A stretch of DNA of 64,000 bases, taken from Poriferisodalis sp964484385. Lineage in GTDB: Bacteria; Actinomycetota; Acidimicrobiia; Acidimicrobiales; Poriferisodalaceae. Positions within the stretch are counted from its first letter, which is position 1; the number at the start of each line of letters is the position of its first letter. The stretch spans positions 1 through 64,000 of the forward strand of contig CAZAFV010000005.1 of NCBI GenBank assembly GCA_964484385.1, in the 5' to 3' direction. Shown piece by piece: positions 51,518 through 60,300 of this stretch. The notes beneath the pieces were generated by a model, which was not told where the DNA came from, did not search any database, and was given only the letters and a program-made list of their open reading frames with translations. A program made the position numbers and the translations under genes.

Positions 51518-51950
51518 AATGGCGGGTGACGTAGTCCACAACCCGCTGGGTGGCGGCATCCTGCGTTTCGAGGAACGGGTCCTGCGCCGCAATCACGGCA
51601 GCGGCGCGGTCGAAGGTCTCGCGTGAAGCCGTCTCGGCGACGGCCTCCGACAGTGCAGCGGTCAATTCAGCCAGCAGCATCATGTCGGGGCGAATCTCTG
51701 CTGGTGCCGCCGCCGCAGCATCTGCGAACTGGCGGGCAGTGCGGTCCATTGCTTCGCGGGTACTGGTGTCGTCATTCGGGTTGACCGTCAGGCTGAGCTG
51801 ATCCACGACCAGCAGGTGGGCGAACTCGGCGCAGAACTCCTCGACGGAGGGTTCCCCGCTGTCACGCCACAGCGTCAGTCGTAAGGCAAGAGCGACCGCT
51901 ACGACGGCGGCGGCGATGAGGAGCCAGCGCCGGCGAGCTGTCACGGTCAT
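51498..51950 (-). CDS. membrane-anchored or secreted hypothetical protein
   Basis: I do not recognise the family. The 150-aa product has a basic N-terminus and one hydrophobic segment (RRRWLLIAAAVVAVALALRL) and then a hydrophilic helical part with two Cys (EEFCAEFAHLL and VTRHCTAAPG). The EFCAEF segment resembles a small periplasmic helical type common in actinobacteria. ATG 51950 overlaps the rpe stop (TGATG), so it is co-translated with rpe. Its 3' end runs into the tandem repeat shared with clpP. Confidence 0.65.
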   Translation of the reverse strand: MTVTARRRWLLIAAAVVAVALALRLTLWRDSGEPSVEEFCAEFAHLLVVDQLSLTVNPNDDTSTREAMDRTARQFADAAAAAPAEIRPDMMLLAELTAALSEAVAETASRETFDRAAAVIAAQDPFLETQDAATQRVVDYVTRHCTAAPG

Positions 51951-52669
51951 CACGCTCGGAACGCAGCCTCCGCACGGCAACGCAGGTCCGCGACGCCGTG
52001 CGCGAGCCCCTCGTCATAGCGGTACAGCGCGCTGCCCGATACGAGAACGTTGGCGCCCGCTGCAGCAGCACCGCCGATGGTCTCGGCCGAGATGCCGCCG
52101 TCCACCTCGATGTCGATGCCCGCGCCCGACGCCCCAGCCGAACCGCCCACCGAGATGAGCTGGCGCAAAGCAGCGATCTTGGGCTCCATGGTGGCGATGT
52201 AGGCCTGACCGCCGAACCCCGGGTTGACGGTCATGACGAGCACCATGTCGACTAGGTCGAGCACGTGTGCCACAGCGTCGATCGGTGTCGAGGGATTGAT
52301 GGCCACCGCCGGCTGCGCGCCCAACTCGGCAACCCGGCTGAGCGTCCGGTGCAGGTGCGTCACCGACTCCGCGTGCACGATCAGCATCTCGCATCCGGCG
52401 TCGACGTAGGCGCCCAGCATGGGATCGGGGTCGGCGACCATCAGGTGCGCCTCGAACATCACGCCGGCGTGAGGGCGGCAGGCAGCGATGACGTCGGGGC
52501 CGAATGTCAGATTCGGCACGAAGACGCCGTCCATGACATCCCATTGGATCCGGTCGACGCCTGCCGCCTCCAAGGCAGCGCACTCGTCTCCGAGGCGCGC
52601 AAAGTCGGCAGGCAGGACAGACGGGACGATCTGGATGGACCCGGGTGCCGTCGGCGAGGACGTGTTCAC
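51950..52669 (-). CDS. rpe: ribulose-phosphate 3-epimerase
   Basis: This 239-aa TIM-barrel epimerase of the pentose phosphate pathway interconverts ribulose-5-P and xylulose-5-P. Signatures are VPSVLPADFARLGDE, WDVMDGVFVPNLTFGP, FEAHLMVADPD, HAESVTHLHRTL, VMTVNPGFGGQ and DIEVDGGISAETIGGAAAAG. Metal and catalytic Asp and His residues are present. There is a short Ser-Ala-Gly-rich insertion before the last strands. GTG 52669 starts MNTSSPTAPG. Confidence 0.95.
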   Translation of the reverse strand: MNTSSPTAPGSIQIVPSVLPADFARLGDECAALEAAGVDRIQWDVMDGVFVPNLTFGPDVIAACRPHAGVMFEAHLMVADPDPMLGAYVDAGCEMLIVHAESVTHLHRTLSRVAELGAQPAVAINPSTPIDAVAHVLDLVDMVLVMTVNPGFGGQAYIATMEPKIAALRQLISVGGSAGASGAGIDIEVDGGISAETIGGAAAAGANVLVSGSALYRYDEGLAHGVADLRCRAEAAFRA

Positions 52670-52720
52670 CCGGCCAGTGTTGCCGACGCGCCGCCCCGAA
52701 GCGCGGCAGTTATCGGCGAT

Positions 52721-53950
52721 CTAGTTGAGGCGCTCCACGATCATGGCCATGCCCTGACCGCCGCCGACGCACATCGACTCGAGCCCGAAGGTCTTGTCAC
52801 GGTCGGCAAGGCCGTTCAGCAGCGTCGTCATGATGCGGGCACCGGTCATGCCGAACGGGTGGCCCAGTGCGATGGCGCCGCCGTTGAGGTTCAACTGGTC
52901 GACGATGTCGATGCCCAGTTCGTCGGCAGACGGGATCACCTGGGCAGCGAAGGCCTCGTTGATCTCGACCATGTCGATGTCGTTCATCGTCATGCCTGCA
53001 CGTGCCAGCGCCTTCTTGCATGCCTCGATGGGGCCGAGGCCCATGATCTCGGGGTTCAGCGCCGAGACAGCCGACGAGATGATGCGCGCCAGCGGCGTGA
53101 TGCCCAGCTCCTCGGCACGCTTACGGCTCATCACCATGACCGCCGCGGCGCCGTCGTTCAGAGGGCATGCATTGCCGGCGGTCACCCGGCCGTCGGGGCG
53201 GAACGCGGGCTTCAGCTGCGAGACAGCTTCGTAGGTGACACCGGCGCGGGGCCCGTCGTCAGAGCTGACCACGCTGCCGTCAGGCAGTTCCAGCGGGGTG
53301 ATGTCCATCTCGAAGAAACCGCGACCGATGGCGGCCTCAGCCTTGTTCTGGCTCATCACGCCGTACTCGTCCATGGCCTGACGGCTGACGCCCTTGTGCT
53401 CGGCCACGTTCTCGGCAGTCTGGCCCATCGCGATGTACAGGTCGGGCAGGCCGGGTGCGGGAGCCCAGTCGCCGTGGCCGCCTTCGGACCGCACCTTGGT
53501 CCGCTCGCCGGGCGCACGGAACTGCGGGTTGGTGGTGCCGGGCAGGCTGTCGGAGTTGCCCTTGTCGTAGCGGCTGACGCACTCGACGCCAGCGGCGATG
53601 AAGGCATCGCCCTCGCCGGCACGGATCGCGTGTGCGGCCATGCGGATGGTCTGCAACGAGGACGAGCAGTAGCGGTTGACCGTGGTGCCGGGCACGTCGT
53701 CGAGCCCGGCCAGGATGGCCGAAGCGCGTGCGATGTTGAAGCCGGCCTCGCCGCCGGGCTGCCCGCAGCCCAGCATGAGATCCTCGATCTCGCCGTGGGG
53801 CAGCTCGGGCACCTTGTCGAGCAGCTTGGTGACGATCTGCGCCGTCATGTCGTCGGGGCGCATCTCGGTCAGCGAGCCCTTGAAGGCACGGCCGATCGGG
53901 CTGCGGGTGGTGGCGACGATGACTGGGTCGGTCGCTGCATCTGTACTCAT
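52721..53950 (-). CDS. acetyl-CoA C-acyltransferase (thiolase)
   Basis: The 409-aa thiolase has the nucleophilic Cys in VNRYCSSSLQTI, His in NEAFAAQVIP...LNGGAIALGHPFGMTGAR and the second Cys in MCVGGGQGMA. It would cleave 3-oxoacyl-CoA in fatty acid or aromatic side-chain breakdown, or condense acetyl-CoA units. GAGGGG eight bases before the ATG is the ribosome site. The 144-bp gap upstream (53951-54094) contains CCCGG...CCGGG and CGTCG...CGACG hairpins that may end the preceding transcript. Confidence 0.92.
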   Translation of the reverse strand: MSTDAATDPVIVATTRSPIGRAFKGSLTEMRPDDMTAQIVTKLLDKVPELPHGEIEDLMLGCGQPGGEAGFNIARASAILAGLDDVPGTTVNRYCSSSLQTIRMAAHAIRAGEGDAFIAAGVECVSRYDKGNSDSLPGTTNPQFRAPGERTKVRSEGGHGDWAPAPGLPDLYIAMGQTAENVAEHKGVSRQAMDEYGVMSQNKAEAAIGRGFFEMDITPLELPDGSVVSSDDGPRAGVTYEAVSQLKPAFRPDGRVTAGNACPLNDGAAAVMVMSRKRAEELGITPLARIISSAVSALNPEIMGLGPIEACKKALARAGMTMNDIDMVEINEAFAAQVIPSADELGIDIVDQLNLNGGAIALGHPFGMTGARIMTTLLNGLADRDKTFGLESMCVGGGQGMAMIVERLN

Positions 53951-54094
53951 GTGGTGTCCCCTCGGAGGACGCGCCGAACCCGTCTGCAGGCTCGGTCACG
54001 CTGCGTGTGCGAGCACAGAGGCTACGTCATTGCCCGGCGCTTCGTCCGGGAAGGCGCGCGCCGTCGCAGGCGACGAATCGTGCGCCGTGCGGGC

Positions 54095-56407
54095 TCAGGC
54101 GCTCTGCAGTGCTCGCCAGACGTTCTGGGGGCTGCAGGGCATATCGATGTGGTCGATGCCCAGGTGGGCCACCGCATCGCACACTGCGTTGTGCACCGCC
54201 GGCGTGGAGCCGATCGTGCCCGACTCGCCGATGCCCTTGGCGCCCAGGGGGTTGCGGGGGCTGGCGGTCTCGGTGTTGGACACCTCGAAGCTCGGCAGCT
54301 CGGCGGCCGAAGGCACCAAGTAGTCGCCGAGACTCGGGTTGCGGGGCTGGCCGTCGCCGTCGTACTCGACATGTTCGTACAACGCCTGCGCGATGCCTTG
54401 GGCAATGCCGCCGTGCTGCTGGCCGTTCACGATCAGCGGATTCATGATGGTGCCGCAGTCGTCGACGGCCACGTGGCGCACCAGCTCGACCTCGCCGGTG
54501 TCGCGGTCGACCTCGACGACGGCCACGTGGGAGCCGAACGGGAACGTGGAATCCGTGCCGTCGAAGTTCTCCTCGGCCATCAGGCCTGCCTCGAGACCTG
54601 ACGGGCGGGCGGAGTCGTCGTTGGCCAGCGTCGCGATGTCGGCCCAGCTCACCGAGCTGGTCGGCACGCCGGCAACGGCAAGGCCGCCTTCGGCCACCAC
54701 GATGTCGTCGGCAGATGCCTCGAGCAGGTGGGCGGCGAGCTGCTTACCCTTCTCCAGCACGGCTTGGCTGGACAGGTACACGGCCGAACCAGCCGTTTGC
54801 AGCGAGCGCGAGCCCAGCGTGCCCGCGCCGGAGGGCACCTCGGCGGTGTCGGCATCGAGGTGGGTGACCTGATCCATGGGAATGCCCAGCACCCCCTCGA
54901 CGATCTGGCTGAACGCCGTGTCGTGGCCCTGGCCGTGGCTGGAGGTGCCCACCCGGATCGTGGCTGTGCCGTCTTCGTGCACCTCAGTGCTGCCGTACTC
55001 CACGTGCAGGCCCACTGGAGCGGTGATCTCCACGTACGACGACACGCCGATGCCCAGCAGCTTCGAGTCGCCGGCGTCGCGCCGGGCCTGCTGCTCGGCT
55101 CGCAGATCGGCATAACCGGAGGCTTCGAGCACGGCGTCGAGGGCCTGCTCGTACTCGCCGGAGTCGTAGCTGACGCCCGTCTGCAAGGCGGTCGGGAAGG
55201 CATCGGGCTGCAGGTAGTTCTTGCGCCTGATCTCGGCGGGATCCATGCCGATGGCGGCGGCCGCCTTGTCCAGGATGCGCTCCACCATCTGGGTCGCCTC
55301 AGGACGCCCGGCGCCGCGGTACGCACCGATCGGCGTGGTGTTGGTGATGACCGTCTGCGAGACGAAGTCGATGACGGGGATGTCGTACACGGCCTGGCTG
55401 AGCATTCCTGTGAGCATCGGCAGGATTGCACCGATGATCGGGTAAGCGCCGGCGTCGGCAATCACGTGCGCCTTCAGGCCAACGATGCTGCCGTCGTTGC
55501 GTACGCCCATCTCCACGTTCATCACCATGGCGCGGCCCTGCACCATCGACAGCATGTTCTCGGTGCGGTTCTCGGTCCACCGGGTCGGGCGACCCAGTGC
55601 TTGGGCCGCCTTTCCGACCACGATGTACTCGGGGTACACCGCGGCCTTCGGGCCGAAGCCGCCGCCAACCCACGGCGCGGTCACCCGCAGCTGATCCGGT
55701 TCGAGGCCGAGCGCTGGTGCGAGCGCCTCATGCTGGGAGTGGGCGTTCTGCACCGACAGGTGCAGGGTCATGCTGCCGTCGCCACCCGGCACGGCCACGC
55801 ACCCGTTGGGCTCCATCGGAGCGCCCGCCAAGCGCTGGGTGACGATGCGCTCCGACACGACCTGATCAGCGCCGGCGAGGGCATCCACTCCCGGCCGCTC
55901 GCCGGTCTCCTCATCCGGGCCCGGGATAGCGAACGGGAAGCACACGTTGGATGCCTGCCCGTCCCATACGACGGGCGAGTCGGGATCGGCCGCCCGCTCG
56001 AAGTCTGAGACGACCGGCAGGGGGCTGTAGTCGACGTAGACAGCCTCGGCTGCGTCATTCGCCTGCGCTTGGGTCTCTGCGACCACTGCCGCCACCATGT
56101 CGCCAACGAAGCGCACCCGGCCCGCCGCCAACGGCGGGCGGTTGAAGTCCGGCGGCATCATCGGGAAGCCCTGGAACGCATCCATCGGCAGATTCTCCGA
56201 CGTGTACACCGCCACGACGCCCGGCATGGACGCCGCCTCGGAGGTGTCGATCGAAACGATCTCGGCGTGAGCCTCCGGCGAGCGCACGAAGGCGACTCGC
56301 GCCGCGTCGACGTCAAGGTCGTCGACGTAGTGATTCGCCCCGGTCAGCAGCCCTGGATCTTCCTTGCGCTGAACAGGATTTCCCAGGATCGAACCCGATG
56401 CGGCCAT
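54095..56407 (-). CDS. xanthine dehydrogenase-family molybdopterin-binding large subunit
   Basis: The 770-aa protein is the molybdenum-cofactor subunit of a hydroxylase such as aldehyde or hydroxy-benzoyl-CoA oxidoreductase or form II CODH-like enzymes. Key blocks are NPVQRKEDPGLLTGANHYVDD, the cofactor-binding PWVGGGFGPKAAVYPE, AYRGAGRPEATQMVERILD, SSHGQGHDTAFSQIVEG and the catalytic Glu in AKGIGESGTIG. The AYRGAGR loop differs from the AYXCSFR of true form I CO dehydrogenase. The FAD and iron-sulfur subunits are not adjacent. ATG 56407 has AAGGGGG upstream; the long frame before it is not homologous. Confidence 0.88.
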   Translation of the reverse strand: MAASGSILGNPVQRKEDPGLLTGANHYVDDLDVDAARVAFVRSPEAHAEIVSIDTSEAASMPGVVAVYTSENLPMDAFQGFPMMPPDFNRPPLAAGRVRFVGDMVAAVVAETQAQANDAAEAVYVDYSPLPVVSDFERAADPDSPVVWDGQASNVCFPFAIPGPDEETGERPGVDALAGADQVVSERIVTQRLAGAPMEPNGCVAVPGGDGSMTLHLSVQNAHSQHEALAPALGLEPDQLRVTAPWVGGGFGPKAAVYPEYIVVGKAAQALGRPTRWTENRTENMLSMVQGRAMVMNVEMGVRNDGSIVGLKAHVIADAGAYPIIGAILPMLTGMLSQAVYDIPVIDFVSQTVITNTTPIGAYRGAGRPEATQMVERILDKAAAAIGMDPAEIRRKNYLQPDAFPTALQTGVSYDSGEYEQALDAVLEASGYADLRAEQQARRDAGDSKLLGIGVSSYVEITAPVGLHVEYGSTEVHEDGTATIRVGTSSHGQGHDTAFSQIVEGVLGIPMDQVTHLDADTAEVPSGAGTLGSRSLQTAGSAVYLSSQAVLEKGKQLAAHLLEASADDIVVAEGGLAVAGVPTSSVSWADIATLANDDSARPSGLEAGLMAEENFDGTDSTFPFGSHVAVVEVDRDTGEVELVRHVAVDDCGTIMNPLIVNGQQHGGIAQGIAQALYEHVEYDGDGQPRNPSLGDYLVPSAAELPSFEVSNTETASPRNPLGAKGIGESGTIGSTPAVHNAVCDAVAHLGIDHIDMPCSPQNVWRALQSA

Positions 56408-56558
56408 CGCTTGCCCCCTTGTGTCTGGCACCCCTGCGGGGTGCCGGATTGCGTTCAGAACGGCGTGCCCGGCCGCGCACGACCGGGCGTCAGCCGCGAC
56501 AGTAGCCCAACGCCCAGCCGGCGCTGTGCGCCGCGAGACGGGCTGCCGGGCGGGCTGT

Positions 56559-57356
56559 TCAGTCGCCGGCCCGAGCGGTGGCGGCTCTGTCGAGCGATGC
56601 CAGCCAGCTCGCCACGGTGTGCGCTGCGAGGCCCGGGTTCTCGCACATCCACCAGTGGCCCACGTCCAGCAGCTCGGTGACCCGGGCGCCGGCGCGGGTG
56701 GCGATGCGTCGGTGCATGACCCCGCCGCCGGTGAAGTGATCGCCTGCCGCCAGGATGCACAGGCCGGGCCGCTGGCCGGCTGCGGCGATGTTGAAGCCGA
56801 GATCGGCCATGGCGGGCTGGGCAGCGTCGCGGTAGAGCGCCAGGATGCACCGGCCCATGTCGGCGTTGATGTGCGGCACGACGGCCTCGGCAACTTCGGT
56901 TCCCATGCCGAGACCTGCATAGAAGGCGACTCGTTCGGGCTCAGGACGGCTGATCATGCGCTCGATGGAGGCATCCCCCTCGGGCGTCTGCCAGAGCTGT
57001 GCCGCGTCATGCCAGACGTAGTCGGGATCGAACAGGCCGATGACGTCGGTGCACCACGAGCGGATCAGGTCTGGGCGTTCCATGGCGATGCGCATGACAT
57101 GGCCGCCTCCCCAGTCATGCCCCAGCAAGTCCACGTGCTCGGCGCCTGCCGCAAGCAGTTGCTCCAGCTCGGCTGTGAGCCAGTCCCTGTACTCGTTCAT
57201 GGTGGCGCCGAAGCCCTCGGGCGCCGGTACGCCGAACCCCGGCGGCGACAGTGCCACGACGTCGGCAGGGCCGATGCCGTGGCGCTCGAGGGCGGCGCGC
57301 ATCGGATCCCAGATGGCGGTTGTCTCGGGGTTGCCGTGAACGAGCACGAGCGTCAT
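56559..57356 (-). CDS. alpha/beta hydrolase, haloalkane dehalogenase/epoxide hydrolase-like
   Basis: The 265-aa protein has HGNPETTAIWDPM (oxyanion HGNPE), an Asp nucleophile in LLGHDWGGGHVM, and His in DVGHWWMCENPG. An Asp nucleophile and the GHDWGG elbow point to the epoxide hydrolase/dehalogenase group rather than esterases. It starts ATG 57356, with GGGAGACG nine bases before it. It lies in the same direction as the hydantoinase fusion upstream and the molybdenum hydroxylase downstream, so a catabolic operon is plausible. Confidence 0.85.
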   Translation of the reverse strand: MTLVLVHGNPETTAIWDPMRAALERHGIGPADVVALSPPGFGVPAPEGFGATMNEYRDWLTAELEQLLAAGAEHVDLLGHDWGGGHVMRIAMERPDLIRSWCTDVIGLFDPDYVWHDAAQLWQTPEGDASIERMISRPEPERVAFYAGLGMGTEVAEAVVPHINADMGRCILALYRDAAQPAMADLGFNIAAAGQRPGLCILAAGDHFTGGGVMHRRIATRAGARVTELLDVGHWWMCENPGLAAHTVASWLASLDRAATARAGD

Positions 57357-57397
57357 TGCGAACGTCTCCCTGTCGGGGAATCAGGACTCTTTGGGGC

Positions 57398-60300
57398 TCA
57401 GGCGGTCGTTGAAGCGGTCGGATCGGCCGCACGCAAGCGAGCGGTCGCTTCAGCATCGACGGTTCGGCCATCGTCGCCGATCACCACGCCGTAGTCACGA
57501 CGGGCGCCCTCGACGCTGACAACGTCGTCCATCACGTCCCGCAGCACTGCGCTGGGCTCACGCTCGAACGCGTCGCCCCAGCCGCCCCCGCCGGGCGTGT
57601 CGGCGATCATGCGTGCCGGCCCCATCCGCTTCACGCCGTACTTGGGCGGCACGAACGTCGGGCCATCGGCCTCAACGTCGACAGGAACGATCCACTCCAA
57701 GCCGACCCCGCCGGTGCCGCCGCCGCGCACACCGTGCCCCGACGGCGTGTCGAGCCCCTCGGCCCGGAATGACCAGATGGCGGGCTCGAGAATGTCGGCT
57801 TCGTACCGCACCCCGGTGCCGCCGCGCCGCTGGCCCGGCCCGGCGTTGTCGCAGCGCTGTTCGTGGCGGACATACCGCACGGGGTACATCTGCTCGTGGA
57901 ACTCCAGGTTCGGCAGGTCGAGGCCGCCGAGCGTGATGAGGTGTCCCATCTGCGGGAAGCCGTCGCGCTCGGCCGTCGCACCGGGCGTGGCCATGGCATG
58001 CCACTGGTACATCACCCAGGTGGTGCCGTCGTCGCGGCGCCCCGCGACATGACCGTGCATGGTCTTGGACCACGCAGCGCAGGCCCGGTCGGGGTCGGCC
58101 TGCGCGAGTGCCTGCCACACCGCGATCACGATCTCGTGGGCAACGAAAACTGTGTTCATCGTCATTGGCGCCGGCGGCAGGGCGTTCACGATGCTGCCTT
58201 CGGGGGCGATGATCGTCACCGGCCGGTAGGTGCCTTCATTGCGCGGGATCGACGTGTCGAAGAACGACGACACCGCCAGGAACACCGACGAGTAAGTGTT
58301 GGCCAGCGAGCTGTTCTTGAAGCCCTCGATCTGCGGATCGGTGCCGGTGAAGTCGAGCGTCATCTCGTCGCCCTCGACGCTCAGGTGCACTCGCACGGCG
58401 ATGTCGGCCGGGCCGAAGCAGTCGTTGTCGGTGCGGTCCTCGCCGTAGTACGTGCCGTCGGGCAGCTCTGTTATGGCGGTGCGCATGCGCCGTTCGCCGT
58501 GGGTGAGCACGCCGTCGAGGTATGCGAGGTAGGGCTCGACGCCGAGTTCGGCGACCAGTCCGAGGACCCGTTCCGCGCCGATGCGCGTGGAGCCCAGCAT
58601 CGCCAGCAGGTCGCCGTCGAGCAGTTCGGGCGTCCGGCAGTTGATGAGCAGCAGCTCCCACAGGTCATCGCGGACGGCGCCGGCCTCGATCAGCTTCATC
58701 ACCGGCAACCGGATGCCCTCCTGCCAGATCTCGGTGGCCTCGGGGTTGTAGGTGCCGGCGAGCCCGCCGCCGATGTCGGACTGGTGGGCCCGGTTGCAGC
58801 AGAAACCGACCAGCGTGGGCGCACCGCTGTCACTGTCCCCCTCAGTGAAGACGGGTCTCGCGATGACCCAGTCGGGCAGGTGGTTGCCCCCGGCCACGTA
58901 GGGATCCGACAGCAGGAAGACGTCCTCGGGGTTGATGCGGCCCTCGTAGCGCTTCAGCAGCGCACGCACCGCGAACCCGCCGCCGCCGGTGTGAATGGGG
59001 ATGCCGTCGGCATTGGCCACGAGCGTCCCGTCGGGCGTGGTCACGTAGCAGGAGAAGTCGTGGCTCTGGCTGAAGATCGTGCTGCGCGCGGTGCGCGTCA
59101 TCACCCAGCCCATGTGCTTGCTGATCTGGTCGAGCCGGTTCTGCATGACGGCGAGCACGATCGGGTCGAGCTCGACCCCGGGCACTGCCGCGGCGCCGTT
59201 GGTCTCGCTGCGGGCTCGGCCCGATTGGACGCTGCGAGACACGGCCGCATCGCCTGACCCTGCGGCGCTCTCCGTCTCGTCGGCGGGTGCCAGGTCGATG
59301 AACAGGTCACCGTTCGCGTCCACCCACAGCCGGTCACCCGGTCGCGCCACGACTGTCGTGGTCAGCTCCTCGACGAGTGCCGGTCCCATGATCGTGTGGC
59401 CGCGCCGCAGTACCTCGCCGTCGAACACCGGCGTGTCGCACCAGCCGAACGGGCCGTGCCAGACCGAGCGCGTCTCGATGGGCTCCGGATCGCTCTCTGC
59501 GGGAGCCGTCTCGGAGGTGGCCACGTCACCCGTGCTCGCCCGTGCCACCAAGCGAAGCGAGGCCACCATGATCGTGCCGTCCTGCTGGACGTGGCCGTAC
59601 AACCGCTGGTATTCGGCTTCGAAGGCGTCGCGCACCGCTGCCGCGTCGATCGTGGACGGGTCGTCGCCGTAGGCGGGAACGCGGATCGTCCAGAGCTGGC
59701 CGGGATGATGCAGCTCCAGTTCGCAATCGAGCGTCACCTGGCTGGCCGCGAAGCCCTCCCCGTCCATCACGCTGAGGGCTTGGGCGCACAGGGCCTCAAA
59801 GCCAGCGTCGACCTCGGCGAGATCCAGCTCGTCGAGCGAACCCATCAAGAAGCGGGTGAAGTCCTGGCGGACGTCGGAATGCAGCATCCCGATCGCACAG
59901 AGCGCGCCGGCGTCGCGGGGCACGTACACGCGCTCGCAGCCAAGCCCCGCGGCCACCGAGGCGCCGTGCATCGGGCCGGCACCGCCAGCGGCCACCATCG
60001 TGAAGCGCCGGGGCGAATGACCCCGCTCGATCGAGATGTGCTCGGTGGCGCTGAGCAGGTGCTGCTCGACCACCTCCACGATGCCGGCGGCGGCCTCTTC
60101 GACGGTCATGCCGAGCGGCCCGGCAACATGGGTGCGGATCGCTTCACGGGCGGCGTCGATGTCGAGGTCGAGCGTGCCGCCCGCCGACTTGCCCGGTCGC
60201 AGCCGGCCGAGCACGAGTTGCGCATCGGTGACCGTCGGGAGCGTGCCGCCGTGGCCGTAGCAGGCAGGGCCTGGATCGGCGCCCGCGCCCTGCGGCCCTA

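Noticed and set aside
52265..54601. Long plus-strand open frame of 778 codons
   Set aside because: It is antisense to rpe, the thiolase and the molybdenum hydroxylase, has Arg/His/Gly-rich composition and no recognisable domains. It is a high-GC shadow, like many others in the window (for example 2307-4229 minus and 28637-30625 plus).
54095..56407. Aerobic CO dehydrogenase large subunit (CoxL form I)
   Set aside because: The active-site loop reads AYRGAGR instead of AYXCSFR, and no coxM or coxS adjoins.
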